Assembly (NCBI GenBank): GCA_947502495.1
Contig: CANNAC010000004.1
Coordinates: 1 to 64,000, forward strand
DNA length: 64,000 nucleotides
From: an uncultured Flavobacteriaceae bacterium
GTDB taxonomy: Bacteria > Bacteroidota > Bacteroidia > Flavobacteriales > Flavobacteriaceae
Direction: 5' to 3'
Part shown: positions 52,897 to 60,949 of the stretch, one piece after another
Layout: each line of letters begins with the position of its first letter
How positions within the stretch are numbered: the stretch's first letter is position 1
The notes under the pieces: model-generated
The model's database searches: none
The model's input: the letters and a program-made list of their open reading frames with translations, nothing else
What the model was told of the DNA's origin: nothing
Translations under genes and position numbers: made by a program

Positions 52897-53478
52897 TTAT
52901 CCGTGAATGGTTTCACTTTTACCATAACTCTTAATCAGTTCGCCTTCAAACTCTAAAAATTCTTGCCAGCGTTTTTCTACATCTATTCCGGTACCATATT
53001 TTCTTGCAAAGCCAATAAATGTGGTGTAATGACCAGCTTCGCTAACCATAAGATCATGATAAAACTTGGCTAGTTCTTGGTCTTTCATCGTGGTAGATAA
53101 AAGTCTAAAACGTTCGCAGCTTCTTGCTTCAATCATTGCCGAAAACAAAAGTCTGTCTACCAATTGCTGGTTTCTGTTTCCGCCTTTCATTATAAATTTG
53201 GCCAGCTCATTGACATAGGAGTCTTTTTTTACCGGACCTAAAGTATAACCACGTTCTTTAATAATATTATGCACCATTTGAAAGTGCTCTAATTCCTCTT
53301 GCGCGATGACTAAAAGATCGGTCACTAAATCCACATGTTGCGGATTTAGAGATACCAATTTAATAGCATTTGTTGCTGCTTTTTGTTCACACCAAGCATG
53401 ATCTACTAGAATATCTTCTAAGTTAGATTCTGCAATATTTACCCAACGTGGATCTGTTTCTAATTTAAGTCCGAGCAT
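52897..53478 (-). CDS. miaE: tRNA-(ms2io6A)-hydroxylase
   Basis: The 193-residue diiron enzyme hydroxylates 2-methylthio-N6-isopentenyl-adenosine at position 37 of tRNA. The ferritin-like four-helix fold carries its ligands in VDHAWCEQKAA (Glu), AQEELEHFQMVH (E-x2-H), IEARSCERFRLL (Glu) and VSEAGHYTTFIGFA (E-x2-H). It starts 1 base before the stop of the upstream peptidase gene, so coupling is likely. Confidence 0.93.
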   Translation of the reverse strand: MLGLKLETDPRWVNIAESNLEDILVDHAWCEQKAATNAIKLVSLNPQHVDLVTDLLVIAQEELEHFQMVHNIIKERGYTLGPVKKDSYVNELAKFIMKGGNRNQQLVDRLLFSAMIEARSCERFRLLSTTMKDQELAKFYHDLMVSEAGHYTTFIGFARKYGTGIDVEKRWQEFLEFEGELIKSYGKSETIHG

Positions 53479-53479
53479 C

Positions 53480-55366
53480 TTATTCTGTCGCTTTTTTTAA
53501 TGCATCTGCTCCACCAACAACAGGAATAGAAATGCTTGTTTTTTCTAAATCGATCGTTAATGTAGTTCCTGGTTTTGGGTGTAAGGTAAATTCTTTATCA
53601 CTAGAGAAAATTACTAATCCTATTTGTTGTCCAGCAGGAATGATTTGATCGTCTGGTTGTAATTTAAATTTTAAATCGTAGAATGCTCCGGGTTTTAAAT
53701 CTTCGCTATCTGTTAGTGATTTAGCGTTTTGCGGATCTGCCCAACCACGAGTAATAATATTGTCTGTAATGACTTTAGTATCTTCTTTCCACGGCAGGGA
53801 AACCATCCAAACCGATAAGTTTGCAGCAGCTTTACTACTCGCAACGCTAATGGTAATTTCGCTTTCTCCAGAAAGATGTACATCTGATTTTAACTTTGGA
53901 GTAACATATAATAATCTATGGTCTGATTTTTCTGCTTGCGCATGCTCTTTTCCAGAGATATTAAAATCATCAACAAGCGTTTCTGTTTGTTGCTTTGTAT
54001 TTGAAATGGTAACAGCTACTTGTTTTTTTGCTTTTCTTTTTTGTGCATTCATAGTTAAAGCACCAACGGTATTTCCGCCTTTTTCTAAATAAAGGGTCAC
54101 GTTTTTAGCTTCCGGATTTGGATATGCTTTATATGCGGTAGGATTATCTTGTTTGTCATTTTCTCTAACAATCCAAGCTTGTGCATCGTTCTCCACACCA
54201 TTATCGATTCCGTGTAAATAATGGGTAAACCAACGATTCATCATGGTCATTGGTGGTGGTCCGCCATGCCCGTTTTGATGGTAATATACTTGCGTATCTA
54301 ATCCCATTTCTTTCGCTCTTTGGTAGATACGATTACTATGTTCTGGCATTACATTCCAGTCATTAAAACCATGTGACATTAATAAAGCTGCTTTCATATC
54401 GGTCATCTGATTTAAATAATCACGTCCAGACCAAAATTCATTATAATCTCCAGTAATTCTGTCCATACCGTTTTTCATTTCGGTATCTCTAACGGTTTTA
54501 TTGTTATACGGACGTTTACTTTCGTCACCACTATGAATAAAATCATATAACACATCAATATCTTCTCCTAAATAACCACCTGGAGAGCGCACTAATCCGT
54601 TCGATCTATAATAATGGTAATAGGAAGTATTTGGCGCAATAGGAATAATAGCTTCTAGACCTGCAACACCTGTTGTCGCAGCGGCAAGTGGAATCGTTCC
54701 GTTGTACGATGTTCCTGTCATACCTACTTTTCCGGTAGACCAAGTTGCTTTTACTTCTTCGTTACCGTCTGGCGTAGTATATCCTTTTGCACGACCATTA
54801 AGCCACTCGATAACTGCTTTTGGCGCTAGCGATTCATTTTGTCCACCAACGGTTGGGCTACCTTGCGATAATCCAGTTCCTGGAGAAGAAGAATGTACCA
54901 CGATATAACCACGAGGTACCCATTTTTTAAGATGAGAATTGGAAATGATTGGACGTTCGCCTCTACGAATTACTTCTGGATGTACACGTGGTTCATTTGC
55001 TGGTTCTCCAAGCTCATGTTCTACATCCCACATCACACCAGGAAGATCTGCTGCAACACCTGCAAAATATGGACTAGAAACATACACCACAGGTAATTTT
55101 AAACCTTCGGTATCGGTTTGTTTTGGTCTAGTCACTGCAACGTGCATTCTGTCTAATGTATCGTCTCCGTCTGTATTAAAGGTAGTTTCTACCCATAGAT
55201 CCTGACGAATCCAATCTTTATAATCACTAAAACCTTCTACTATTTGTGCTTCACCGTCTTTAAAAACAGGAACCGTTTTTTCTTGTGCAAAACCTATGGT
55301 AATTGCTAAAAATAAGAGGGGAAATAACCCGAATACATGTTGTCTTTTTTGCATAATAACGCTTGT
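53480..55366 (-). CDS. secreted Xaa-Pro dipeptidyl-peptidase (S15 / CocE-NonD type)
   Basis: The 628-residue protein has a signal peptide (FGLFPLLFLAITIGFAQ). The alpha/beta-hydrolase core has the nucleophile in VGMTGTSYNGT (Ser near residue 218), Asp in SHGFNDWNVMPEH (near 335) and His in HQNGHGGPPP (near 365). A C-terminal jelly-roll domain follows (residues about 430-628). It removes X-Pro dipeptides from peptides, probably outside the cytoplasmic membrane. The start could be the ATG at 55366 or at 55351; a TTG at 55384 is less likely. Confidence 0.9.
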   Translation of the reverse strand, partial: TSVIMQKRQHVFGLFPLLFLAITIGFAQEKTVPVFKDGEAQIVEGFSDYKDWIRQDLWVETTFNTDGDDTLDRMHVAVTRPKQTDTEGLKLPVVYVSSPYFAGVAADLPGVMWDVEHELGEPANEPRVHPEVIRRGERPIISNSHLKKWVPRGYIVVHSSSPGTGLSQGSPTVGGQNESLAPKAVIEWLNGRAKGYTTPDGNEEVKATWSTGKVGMTGTSYNGTIPLAAATTGVAGLEAIIPIAPNTSYYHYYRSNGLVRSPGGYLGEDIDVLYDFIHSGDESKRPYNNKTVRDTEMKNGMDRITGDYNEFWSGRDYLNQMTDMKAALLMSHGFNDWNVMPEHSNRIYQRAKEMGLDTQVYYHQNGHGGPPPMTMMNRWFTHYLHGIDNGVENDAQAWIVRENDKQDNPTAYKAYPNPEAKNVTLYLEKGGNTVGALTMNAQKRKAKKQVAVTISNTKQQTETLVDDFNISGKEHAQAEKSDHRLLYVTPKLKSDVHLSGESEITISVASSKAAANLSVWMVSLPWKEDTKVITDNIITRGWADPQNAKSLTDSEDLKPGAFYDLKFKLQPDDQIIPAGQQIGLVIFSSDKEFTLHPKPGTTLTIDLEKTSISIPVVGGADALKKATE

Positions 55367-55528
55367 CATAATTTGTTGGTACAAGTTAGTTATTTTTTGG
55401 GAATAGGGAAGAGGTGAAATGTTAAGGGAATTGTAAATGTTTTGGCGTTGGGGGTGTGGTGAGGATAATTGGTGTTATAAGGATGTTAGAGGTAATGTCC
55501 TAAAAAGGCACGCATCCAACCAGATTGC

Positions 55529-55690
55529 TTATGGTTGCCATTTTTCAGAATAATCTTCCATACAGCTATCACATGTATCTTTCCAATAAGGTTGTTTTTT
55601 ACATTCGCAATCCTCTTTTGTATGCTCATCACCTCTAACGTCCTGCGCATGTCCACGCATCGAGTTAGTATTTTCTTTTTTTGTTTTCAT
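55529..55690 (-). CDS. 53-residue Cys-rich small protein, candidate integron-type cassette gene
   Basis: A short frame from ATG (55690) to TAA (55529-55531) encoding a very hydrophilic protein. The C-terminal half has four cysteines as C-x-C (EDCECKK, residues 28 and 30) and C-x2-C (DTCDSCMED, residues 40 and 43), consistent with metal binding. No homologue is known to me. It begins 32 bases after a GTTATTG site that ends an attC-like hairpin (55716-55803), the position expected of a cassette gene. A matching AAC end after its stop was not found, so the array may end or be truncated here. Confidence 0.55.
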   Translation of the reverse strand: MKTKKENTNSMRGHAQDVRGDEHTKEDCECKKQPYWKDTCDSCMEDYSEKWQP

Positions 55691-55715
55691 TGTTTTATAA
55701 TTTTCAGTTCACTAC

Positions 55716-55803
55716 CAATAACACAGCATATCTTCTATGATGCGTAGCCAATCTTCTTATCGGTCTGCTACGCATCCCAGAAGATATACGCAGGACGTTG
55801 GCA
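55716..55803 (-). other. attC-like site between ATPase cassette and small Cys-rich gene
   Basis: R'' TGCCAAC (55803-55797), 5-base spacer, then a 9+10 bp stem (ATATCTTCT and GATGCGTAGC with their complements at 55728-55787, 2-base internal bulges, 18-base loop), 2 extra-helical bases on one arm, 3-base spacer, and R' GTTATTG (55722-55716). Total 88 bp, within the normal attC range. Confidence 0.6.
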
Positions 55804-55808
55804 TTTCG

Positions 55809-58124
55809 TTATTTTTTATTTTCACAAACTTCAATCATTTCTTTATAATGAATTTCGTCAATTTCTTTAATTAGATTCAAAATATCTTTTATAACATTGG
55901 AACCTTCGTCCATTTTGTTGTCAGAGGAATCATTATCAAAGTCTTGTGCGTGAGAATATTTGTTAATAAAACGATAGATGTATTCTTCTTTGTCTTTAAA
56001 AGATGTGTTTTGAATTCCTTTTTGTAATAATTGTCTAAAATCACCTAATTTTTTAGGGTGTTTGAACTTTAGAAAAGTTTCAAGTATTTTTCTAGAAGCA
56101 TTTGCAGATAAATAGGCTTTGTCTAAATCTAGAGTAGTATCATTAGAATAGGTTATTAGTTTTTTAAACAAGTAATGATATTCTGATGTGTACTCTAAGA
56201 GAGTTGGGTCTGCATCTTTAATATAAGAAAAACGTATTTGATTACTATCAAAGTTCGATTCTATTGAGTAAATATTACATATGGTTTTTGGTTTGGTAGG
56301 GTCTTTTTTGTGTTTCTGATTTTGCTTTTTATTTTTGGTTTCGAACCAATCTCTTACAAGTCTATAATAGTTGAAATTATGTGTTAATATAAATAGTTGT
56401 TTTGCTTCATTACAATTTAACTTTAGGTACGAATATGAACTAAATAAATTATTCGAATCAAAACTTGAAATTGGGTCGTCAACTATTATGGTTGTATCTT
56501 TTATTTTATTGTCTTGTTCTAATATTTTATTTATAAAATAAACAAAAGCTATTGCTGTTTTTTCTCCTTCACTTAATTGATTCCCATTAGTGTTAGGGTT
56601 TCCATTTCTTTGTATTTTATAACCACCTTTTTCTTGTGGGTCTAGAGTTATATCTTTTCTTCCCAAGAATTTCCATAAATCATTATTAAACTTTGTAGCA
56701 CCAAGAGCTTCAGTAGAAATTAATGAGTTCAATTGTCTAATATCCAATTTTAATTTTTCAAGTTCTAATTCAAGTTCCTTGTTTTTTTTAATTGTTATTA
56801 GTTCAAGGTTTTTTTGCTTATAATAATCATATCTTTTAATTTCATCTTTAATGTATTCGATTTCAAGGTTATTCTTAGCTTCTTGTATAATTGTCGAAGC
56901 ACTTAAATATTTCTTATTATGATTTTTAATTATTTCTGTTGCCTCTTTATAAAACCGAGTTAAATTGGTCACATCAAAATTTAAATTTAAAATTTTAGGA
57001 ATTTCAAATGGATTTGAAGCCTTTGTTTTAAGTATTTCTTTCCATTTATCAAGTGCTGTTATTAGTTTTTCATTCTCAATATCAATATTCTTTTTAATTT
57101 TTTCGTATTCAGCTTGATATTCCTTGTATAGTGTTTTGTTAGATGGTAATTCTGTTATTTTTACTTCATCTATCCAAGTAATTGCTTTTGATAGTTGCTC
57201 TTGTAAATTTTTGAAAGAGTCACTAAAATGATTGTTTAAAGTGGAAAGACGTTGTTTAGAAATATTATTTCCACAAAAAGCACAATTGTCTTGGTCTTTA
57301 TGTAATTCAAGACCTAATTTAACCCAATCAGATTTTTTAAAATCATTCTTTAAACTATCAATTACTTCTGATGTTATTTTTGAATTTAATAGTAAAATTA
57401 TTTTTTCGTAGCCAGAGTTTATTTGAGATAAAACTGAAAAGTCAGGTATTTCAATTCTATCTTTGTCTTGTGGCTTTATAGTTTGAGCTAGCTTTTCAAT
57501 TTCTTGAATAGTCAATGAAGCCTTTCTAATATTATCTTTATTTTTATTTAAAGAACTTTCAATTTTTGTCTTATTGTAATTAGACAAGTGTTTATCCTCA
57601 ACCTCAATTAATTGAAACTTTTGTTTAATATTTTTTGCAGATTCTGATAGAAAATTACTGTTGTTTTTTATTAAACCTTTGTTTCCTTTCTTTTCTCCGT
57701 TAAGTATTAATTCATTGTGAGCTATAGACGCACTAATTTTTAATTTTTCTTTTTTCTTATCCTTTAGTTTTAATATTTCTTCATTTTTATCATTTGAAAC
57801 AACAAGAATTCCTTTAATTGTATCGTTCCAATTAATGTTACGCTTTACAAAATCATCATTGAAAACTTTAATATTAAAATCATTTTCAAATTTGTCTGAT
57901 TCGGAATAAATTTTACCGCCTTTTTCAAAACTCCATTTCGAATCTGGAAATCTAGATATCGATTCATTTGATTCAATTAAAGAAAATAAATGTGATATCG
58001 TCGATTTACCACTACCATTTAATCCGTAAAATAGATTAAGTTTATTAAAATTACTATATGTTGGATTACTCTCAATATTCTTGAATATTCCAAAATTTGA
58101 TACTCCTTTAATTTTCTCAATCAT
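55809..58124 (-). CDS. AAA_13-type ATPase, RloC/PrrC-like, putative anticodon nuclease
   Basis: A 771-residue ABC/SMC-type ATPase. Walker A is GLNGSGKST (residues 34-42). A long coiled coil (about 130-480) is interrupted by a single CAFC pair (Cys281, Cys284) that fits a zinc hook. The signature LSEGEKTAIAF is near 516, Walker B TTIIVDDPISSFD near 545, and LFILTHNFNYY gives the H-loop. The C-terminal region contains R678-x3-E682 (SRKILETF) and H725 (KYSHAQDF), resembling the Arg-Glu-His triad of PrrC/RloC anticodon nucleases, which cut tRNA during phage infection. Family assignment is firm; the nuclease role is inference. It forms its own attC-flanked cassette and is more AT-rich than the flanks. 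Confidence 0.75.
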   Translation of the reverse strand: MIEKIKGVSNFGIFKNIESNPTYSNFNKLNLFYGLNGSGKSTISHLFSLIESNESISRFPDSKWSFEKGGKIYSESDKFENDFNIKVFNDDFVKRNINWNDTIKGILVVSNDKNEEILKLKDKKKEKLKISASIAHNELILNGEKKGNKGLIKNNSNFLSESAKNIKQKFQLIEVEDKHLSNYNKTKIESSLNKNKDNIRKASLTIQEIEKLAQTIKPQDKDRIEIPDFSVLSQINSGYEKIILLLNSKITSEVIDSLKNDFKKSDWVKLGLELHKDQDNCAFCGNNISKQRLSTLNNHFSDSFKNLQEQLSKAITWIDEVKITELPSNKTLYKEYQAEYEKIKKNIDIENEKLITALDKWKEILKTKASNPFEIPKILNLNFDVTNLTRFYKEATEIIKNHNKKYLSASTIIQEAKNNLEIEYIKDEIKRYDYYKQKNLELITIKKNKELELELEKLKLDIRQLNSLISTEALGATKFNNDLWKFLGRKDITLDPQEKGGYKIQRNGNPNTNGNQLSEGEKTAIAFVYFINKILEQDNKIKDTTIIVDDPISSFDSNNLFSSYSYLKLNCNEAKQLFILTHNFNYYRLVRDWFETKNKKQNQKHKKDPTKPKTICNIYSIESNFDSNQIRFSYIKDADPTLLEYTSEYHYLFKKLITYSNDTTLDLDKAYLSANASRKILETFLKFKHPKKLGDFRQLLQKGIQNTSFKDKEEYIYRFINKYSHAQDFDNDSSDNKMDEGSNVIKDILNLIKEIDEIHYKEMIEVCENKK

Positions 58125-58163
58125 TTAATTAGGTATATGTTTTTGAGTATGAGTGGTAATGAA

Positions 58164-58298
58164 TGCCAACGTTTATGTGTAAGGAACGTTGCGTGTTTGA
58201 GTGCGAGGATTTTCCGAAGGAAAATCAGAAGCTAGCAAACAAAGCAACGACCAAATGGTTTAACTAAAATAAGCAATGTTTTTTACACGGTGTTGTGC
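58164..58298 (-). other. attC-like site between the two large cassettes
   Basis: R'' GCACAAC (58298-58292), L'' GTGTAA pairing with TTACAC (58283-58288 / 58177-58182 on plus), then nested CGTTGC/GCAACG, GTTTG/CAAAC and GATTTTCC/GGAAAATC with a GAA loop, 6-base spacer, and R' GTTGGCA (58170-58164). Total 135 bp. The R boxes keep AAC/GTT but deviate from the GTTRRRY consensus. Confidence 0.6.
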
Positions 58299-59114
58299 TT
58301 AGTTTTTTTTACCTTCTTCTATTAAAATTGAATTTAAATTATTCAGTTGTTTTATTTCTTGGAAAATAAATGTTTGATTTAGAGTGTTATGATTTAAATT
58401 TATTGATGTTTTTTCAATAACCTCTGATGTTTGCTCTAATTTCTCTTTTGCTTTAAATAAGGAAGAAGTATTTCCGATGACAGTACTTAAAGCTCCAAGT
58501 ATAATAACGATTTCTTTAATTCTGCCTATTACTTTTGTCCAATCTACACCCTTTCTTTCTAAATCTTTTATGACCTTATTAAGGTATTCTGTTAATTGTT
58601 TTTTACTTTCTTGTGTTATTGAAGATTCGCTATTTATTAAATCGATTGCTTCTGAAATTAATTCTTTTACCTTTTCTTTGTTGGTAACTGTTGTATCGTA
58701 GAAACCATTCATATTTATATTTTGACTTCTAAAATTACTAGTTCGATTATAATCATTAACTAAGTTAATTGTTGCTGAATAAATTTTTTCAAAATCATTC
58801 TGGACTCTCGTAAAACTAGTTTTATAAAGAGGAAGAAAAAATTTCAATAGTGGAGAATAATCCTTTCTTCTTCTGTAATAATTCAAACTTTCGGAGAATC
58901 TTTCGATGTTCTCCATATATTTAGCGGTTTTTTCTTTATCTAAAAAAATAATTCTATCTATTGTATTGCTGAATTTTTCAGCAGAGCCTCGTAGTTGAAT
59001 ACCTTGTTCATATGGAAAGTCCTTTGATGAAAATTCCGTTAAAAAATTCAGATAATAGTCAATAATTTCATCACTATTTTCAATATCACTATTTAGAAAT
59101 TCGTTAAATGTCAT
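58299..59114 (-). CDS. unknown 271-residue protein in an integron-type cassette
   Basis: I do not recognise this protein. Residues 1-190 are helical and charged (NSDEIIDYYLNFLTEFSSKDF; RRRKDYSPLLKFFLPLYKTSF). One hydrophobic stretch lies at about residues 195-215 (GRIKEIVIILGALSTVIGN), followed by a helical tail with VIEKTSINLNHNTL. It could be a membrane-tethered or pore-forming helix protein. The TAA stop is part of the cassette end motif TAAGCACAAC. Its gene lies upstream of the RloC-like gene on the same strand, separated by an attC-like hairpin. Confidence 0.75.
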   Translation of the reverse strand: MTFNEFLNSDIENSDEIIDYYLNFLTEFSSKDFPYEQGIQLRGSAEKFSNTIDRIIFLDKEKTAKYMENIERFSESLNYYRRRKDYSPLLKFFLPLYKTSFTRVQNDFEKIYSATINLVNDYNRTSNFRSQNINMNGFYDTTVTNKEKVKELISEAIDLINSESSITQESKKQLTEYLNKVIKDLERKGVDWTKVIGRIKEIVIILGALSTVIGNTSSLFKAKEKLEQTSEVIEKTSINLNHNTLNQTFIFQEIKQLNNLNSILIEEGKKN

Positions 59115-59129
59115 ATGTTTTTAAATTAA

Positions 59130-59203
59130 GCACAACGTGTTATATGCTTGCTTTTATTAATCTTATCCCCATAACAAATCAGGTTATGATAAGTTTAGGG
59201 TTA
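59130..59203 (-). other. attC-like, more degenerate hairpin region upstream of cassette 1
   Basis: CTTATC-CCC-ATAAC (59162-59175) pairs with GTTAT-GATAAG (59183-59193), leaving a 3-base bulge; ACACGT/ACGTGT form an outer pair around it, and R' GTTGTGC closes it at 59136-59130. Spacers are uneven, so this site is less convincing than the other two. Confidence 0.4.
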
Positions 59204-59278
59204 CACGTCTAACAAACCTACAATTTTCCCTACGCAAATGAAATACGTAGTTCTACGTATATTTGTTTTATAAAACCC

Positions 59279-59323
59279 TAGTTGCAACCCTCTGTTTTAT
59301 GTTTTTTACGGTTTCCCATAATG
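59279..59323 (-). other. GAAA-loop hairpin motif, copy 1
   Basis: The minus strand reads TTATGG-GAAA-CCGTAA (59321-59306), then AGGGTTGCAAC. It lies 24 bases after the stop of the gene at 59347. A palindrome ATACGTAG-TT-CTACGTAT (59242-59259) follows on the same strand. Confidence 0.55.
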
Positions 59324-59346
59324 TTACTTGTTATTGCCAATGGTAT

Positions 59347-59982
59347 TTATTTAATTACTGTTGCTATAGCTTCTAACTTTTCGGTTAACTCAACTACCTC
59401 AATAATCGTATCTCTATTTTTTGCGCTAAAATTTTCCATATCTGTAACCCGAATTGCTGTTCCTGCCATACAAACCATTAACATGTTTGTACTTCCTGTA
59501 CCAATTTCATTAAAATCAATGTCTGTAGAAACAATTGCGTTTCCTCCTTGTCTTACGCATTGTACTCGTAAATCTGCTTTACATAAATTTGTTGCTCTTG
59601 CAATTTTTCTATTTGTAGTTTGTGAACCAGAACCGAAAAAATCATTAAAAGATCTTGATAATTCCGTTGCAAATCCTGTTCCTGATGTTGTTTGGGCTGA
59701 AACCATTCCTAAAACTTCATAATCCCAATTTACAGGAGAAGGACTTGTCATTACAGGTATATAATGTATTATTTGCTGGAGTCGTTTTTCAATTTCAGAT
59801 TTCTGTTTTCTAAATGTATCCGCTATTTTCTTTAACAAAGGTTTTGAGCAATTTGTACAATATGCTTTTATATCTTGTCTTAAGTGTTTATTTATGAAAT
59901 TTACTTTTGATTCCAAAAGTAAATCTGCACTAAAAAAACCATTTAGTGATTTATCGCAATTTGGGCATTTTGTATAGTTCAT
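59347..59982 (-). CDS. YbjQ/UPF0145-type protein with N-terminal zinc ribbon
   Basis: The 211-residue protein begins with a zinc ribbon (CPNCDKS ... CTNCSKP). Residues about 85-211 match the YbjQ (UPF0145) 'heavy-metal-binding' domain: GMVSAQTTSGTGF, SRSFNDFFGSGSQ, QGGNAIVSTDIDFNEIG and MLMVCMAGTAIRV. YbjQ forms pentameric assemblies; the function is unclear. It begins 4 bases after the stop of the gene at 59987, forming a two-gene unit. Confidence 0.82.
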   Translation of the reverse strand: MNYTKCPNCDKSLNGFFSADLLLESKVNFINKHLRQDIKAYCTNCSKPLLKKIADTFRKQKSEIEKRLQQIIHYIPVMTSPSPVNWDYEVLGMVSAQTTSGTGFATELSRSFNDFFGSGSQTTNRKIARATNLCKADLRVQCVRQGGNAIVSTDIDFNEIGTGSTNMLMVCMAGTAIRVTDMENFSAKNRDTIIEVVELTEKLEAIATVIK

Positions 59983-59986
59983 GTTT

Positions 59987-60661
59987 TTATATGTTTTTTA
60001 TTTCTTCAATTGTACTCTCTATCAATATTGGTATTTTTCCTTTTTTTATATCTTTATAGTTGACTTCTTTGCCATTTACGACATCTATTGCAATGCAATA
60101 TTTTGGATTAACATAGAAGTTTTTAGAGTAGTGCTTTTCTAAATATCTATGAAGAATATCCGCAAACATTCCTAATTCACTTTTTTTATAGCCATCTAAT
60201 TTTGCGATAAACCAAACAGCTCCAATTTCATCACTTCCTTTTTCTGAAAAGGAAAACAAGTGATGTGGTTTTGCTTGAACAGGATAACCTTTAATGTCTA
60301 TTAGGGATTTATCACTTGGTTTCTTTAAGAATTTTAATTCAGTTTTTGGTCGGATTGTTTTAAAATCGAATTCCTCAAAACCAAATAGAATATCAATGTT
60401 ACGTTGAAATTGTGTCTTTATTCTTGTATCTTCACTAACATCAATCTTTTCTATAAGTAAATCTATTTTCTCTCGTAAATAGTCAATTTCGTCATACTTG
60501 AAAACATTACTTATAGAACTTAAACAGCTAATCCAATAATCTCCTCCGCCTGAACTATCATCAGATTTTTTATCAAGTTTAAGATTTTTGACAAAAGTTT
60601 TCTTTGATCTTGCACTTTTTCTACGAAAATCAATGAGATTTTTTATAGTTATTTTTTTCAT
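59987..60661 (-). CDS. unknown 224-residue protein
   Basis: No domain recognised. The N terminus is very basic (MKKITIKNLIDFRRKSARSKKTF), then GGGDYWISCLSSISNVF. The C-terminal half has alternating strands and helices (GAVWFIAKLDGYKKSELGMFADILHRYLEKHY, shortened here in description to residues about 140-170; YCIAIDVVNGKEVNY). The absence of signal and membrane segments suggests a cytoplasmic protein. Paired with the YbjQ-type gene (4-base gap). Confidence 0.65.
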   Translation of the reverse strand: MKKITIKNLIDFRRKSARSKKTFVKNLKLDKKSDDSSGGGDYWISCLSSISNVFKYDEIDYLREKIDLLIEKIDVSEDTRIKTQFQRNIDILFGFEEFDFKTIRPKTELKFLKKPSDKSLIDIKGYPVQAKPHHLFSFSEKGSDEIGAVWFIAKLDGYKKSELGMFADILHRYLEKHYSKNFYVNPKYCIAIDVVNGKEVNYKDIKKGKIPILIESTIEEIKNI

Positions 60662-60834
60662 TTACGATGATGTTTAAGTTCAAATATTTACATTTATTGA
60701 CAATAAGGTTATTGGTTAAATTGTAGCTAATACATTGTATTCTTATTTTATTAAACATAGTAGTTAAATAAATTGTGCTATTGTAAGTATACAACTGTAG
60801 GTCTAACATGTCTGAAGTTTTATTTCATCAAACT

Positions 60835-60900
60835 AAGTTACAACCCCTTGTTTATTAAACCTTACGGTTTCCCGTAATGGTAAATAAAAGGCATAAAAAA
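60835..60900 (-). other. GAAA-loop hairpin motif, copy 2
   Basis: The minus strand reads TTACGG-GAAA-CCGTAA (60877-60862), extended by ACC/GGT and TTTATT/AATAAA, then AGGGGTTGTAACTT. It lies directly downstream of the terminator of the lipoprotein gene at 60950. Confidence 0.6.
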
Positions 60901-60922
60901 ACCACCTGAAGCGGTGGTTTTT
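60894..60922 (-). terminator. intrinsic terminator after the lipoprotein gene
   Basis: AAACCACC / GGTGGTTT with a 6-base loop and a run of T on the minus strand. The 280 bases between here and the gene at 60661 hold the GAAA-loop motif and AT-rich DNA with GTTAGACCTACA (minus strand, about 60811-60800). Confidence 0.85.
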
Positions 60923-60949
60923 GTTTGGGAGCAAAAAAGTTATTTGTTT

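Larger units (their letters stand above)
55716..59136 (-). mobile_element. integron-type gene cassettes without a visible integrase (CALIN-like)
   Basis: Read on the minus strand. Cassette 1 starts GTTGTGCTTA (59136-59127), carries the 271-residue gene, and ends with TAAGCACAAC (58301-58292), a perfect complement. Cassette 2 starts ACGTTGGCAT (58172-58163), carries the AAA ATPase gene, and ends with ATGCCAACGT (55804-55795), again a perfect complement. After each end lies a nested hairpin and then the GTT of the next cassette. Stop codons lie at or next to the end motif and start codons 22-46 bases after the GTT. No tyrosine recombinase is encoded in the window. Confidence 0.65.

Noticed and set aside
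59282-59722. A 146-codon plus-strand frame opposite the YbjQ-type gene
   Set aside because: The minus-strand frame has clear YbjQ and zinc-ribbon motifs; the plus-strand frame overlaps the GAAA-loop motif and has no family resemblance.
60662-60893. A further full cassette boundary upstream of the gene at 60661
   Set aside because: GTTAGACCTACA (minus strand) and TGTAGGT near 59213-59219 are partly complementary, but the match is only 7 bp and lacks a proper hairpin, so I did not count it as a cassette.
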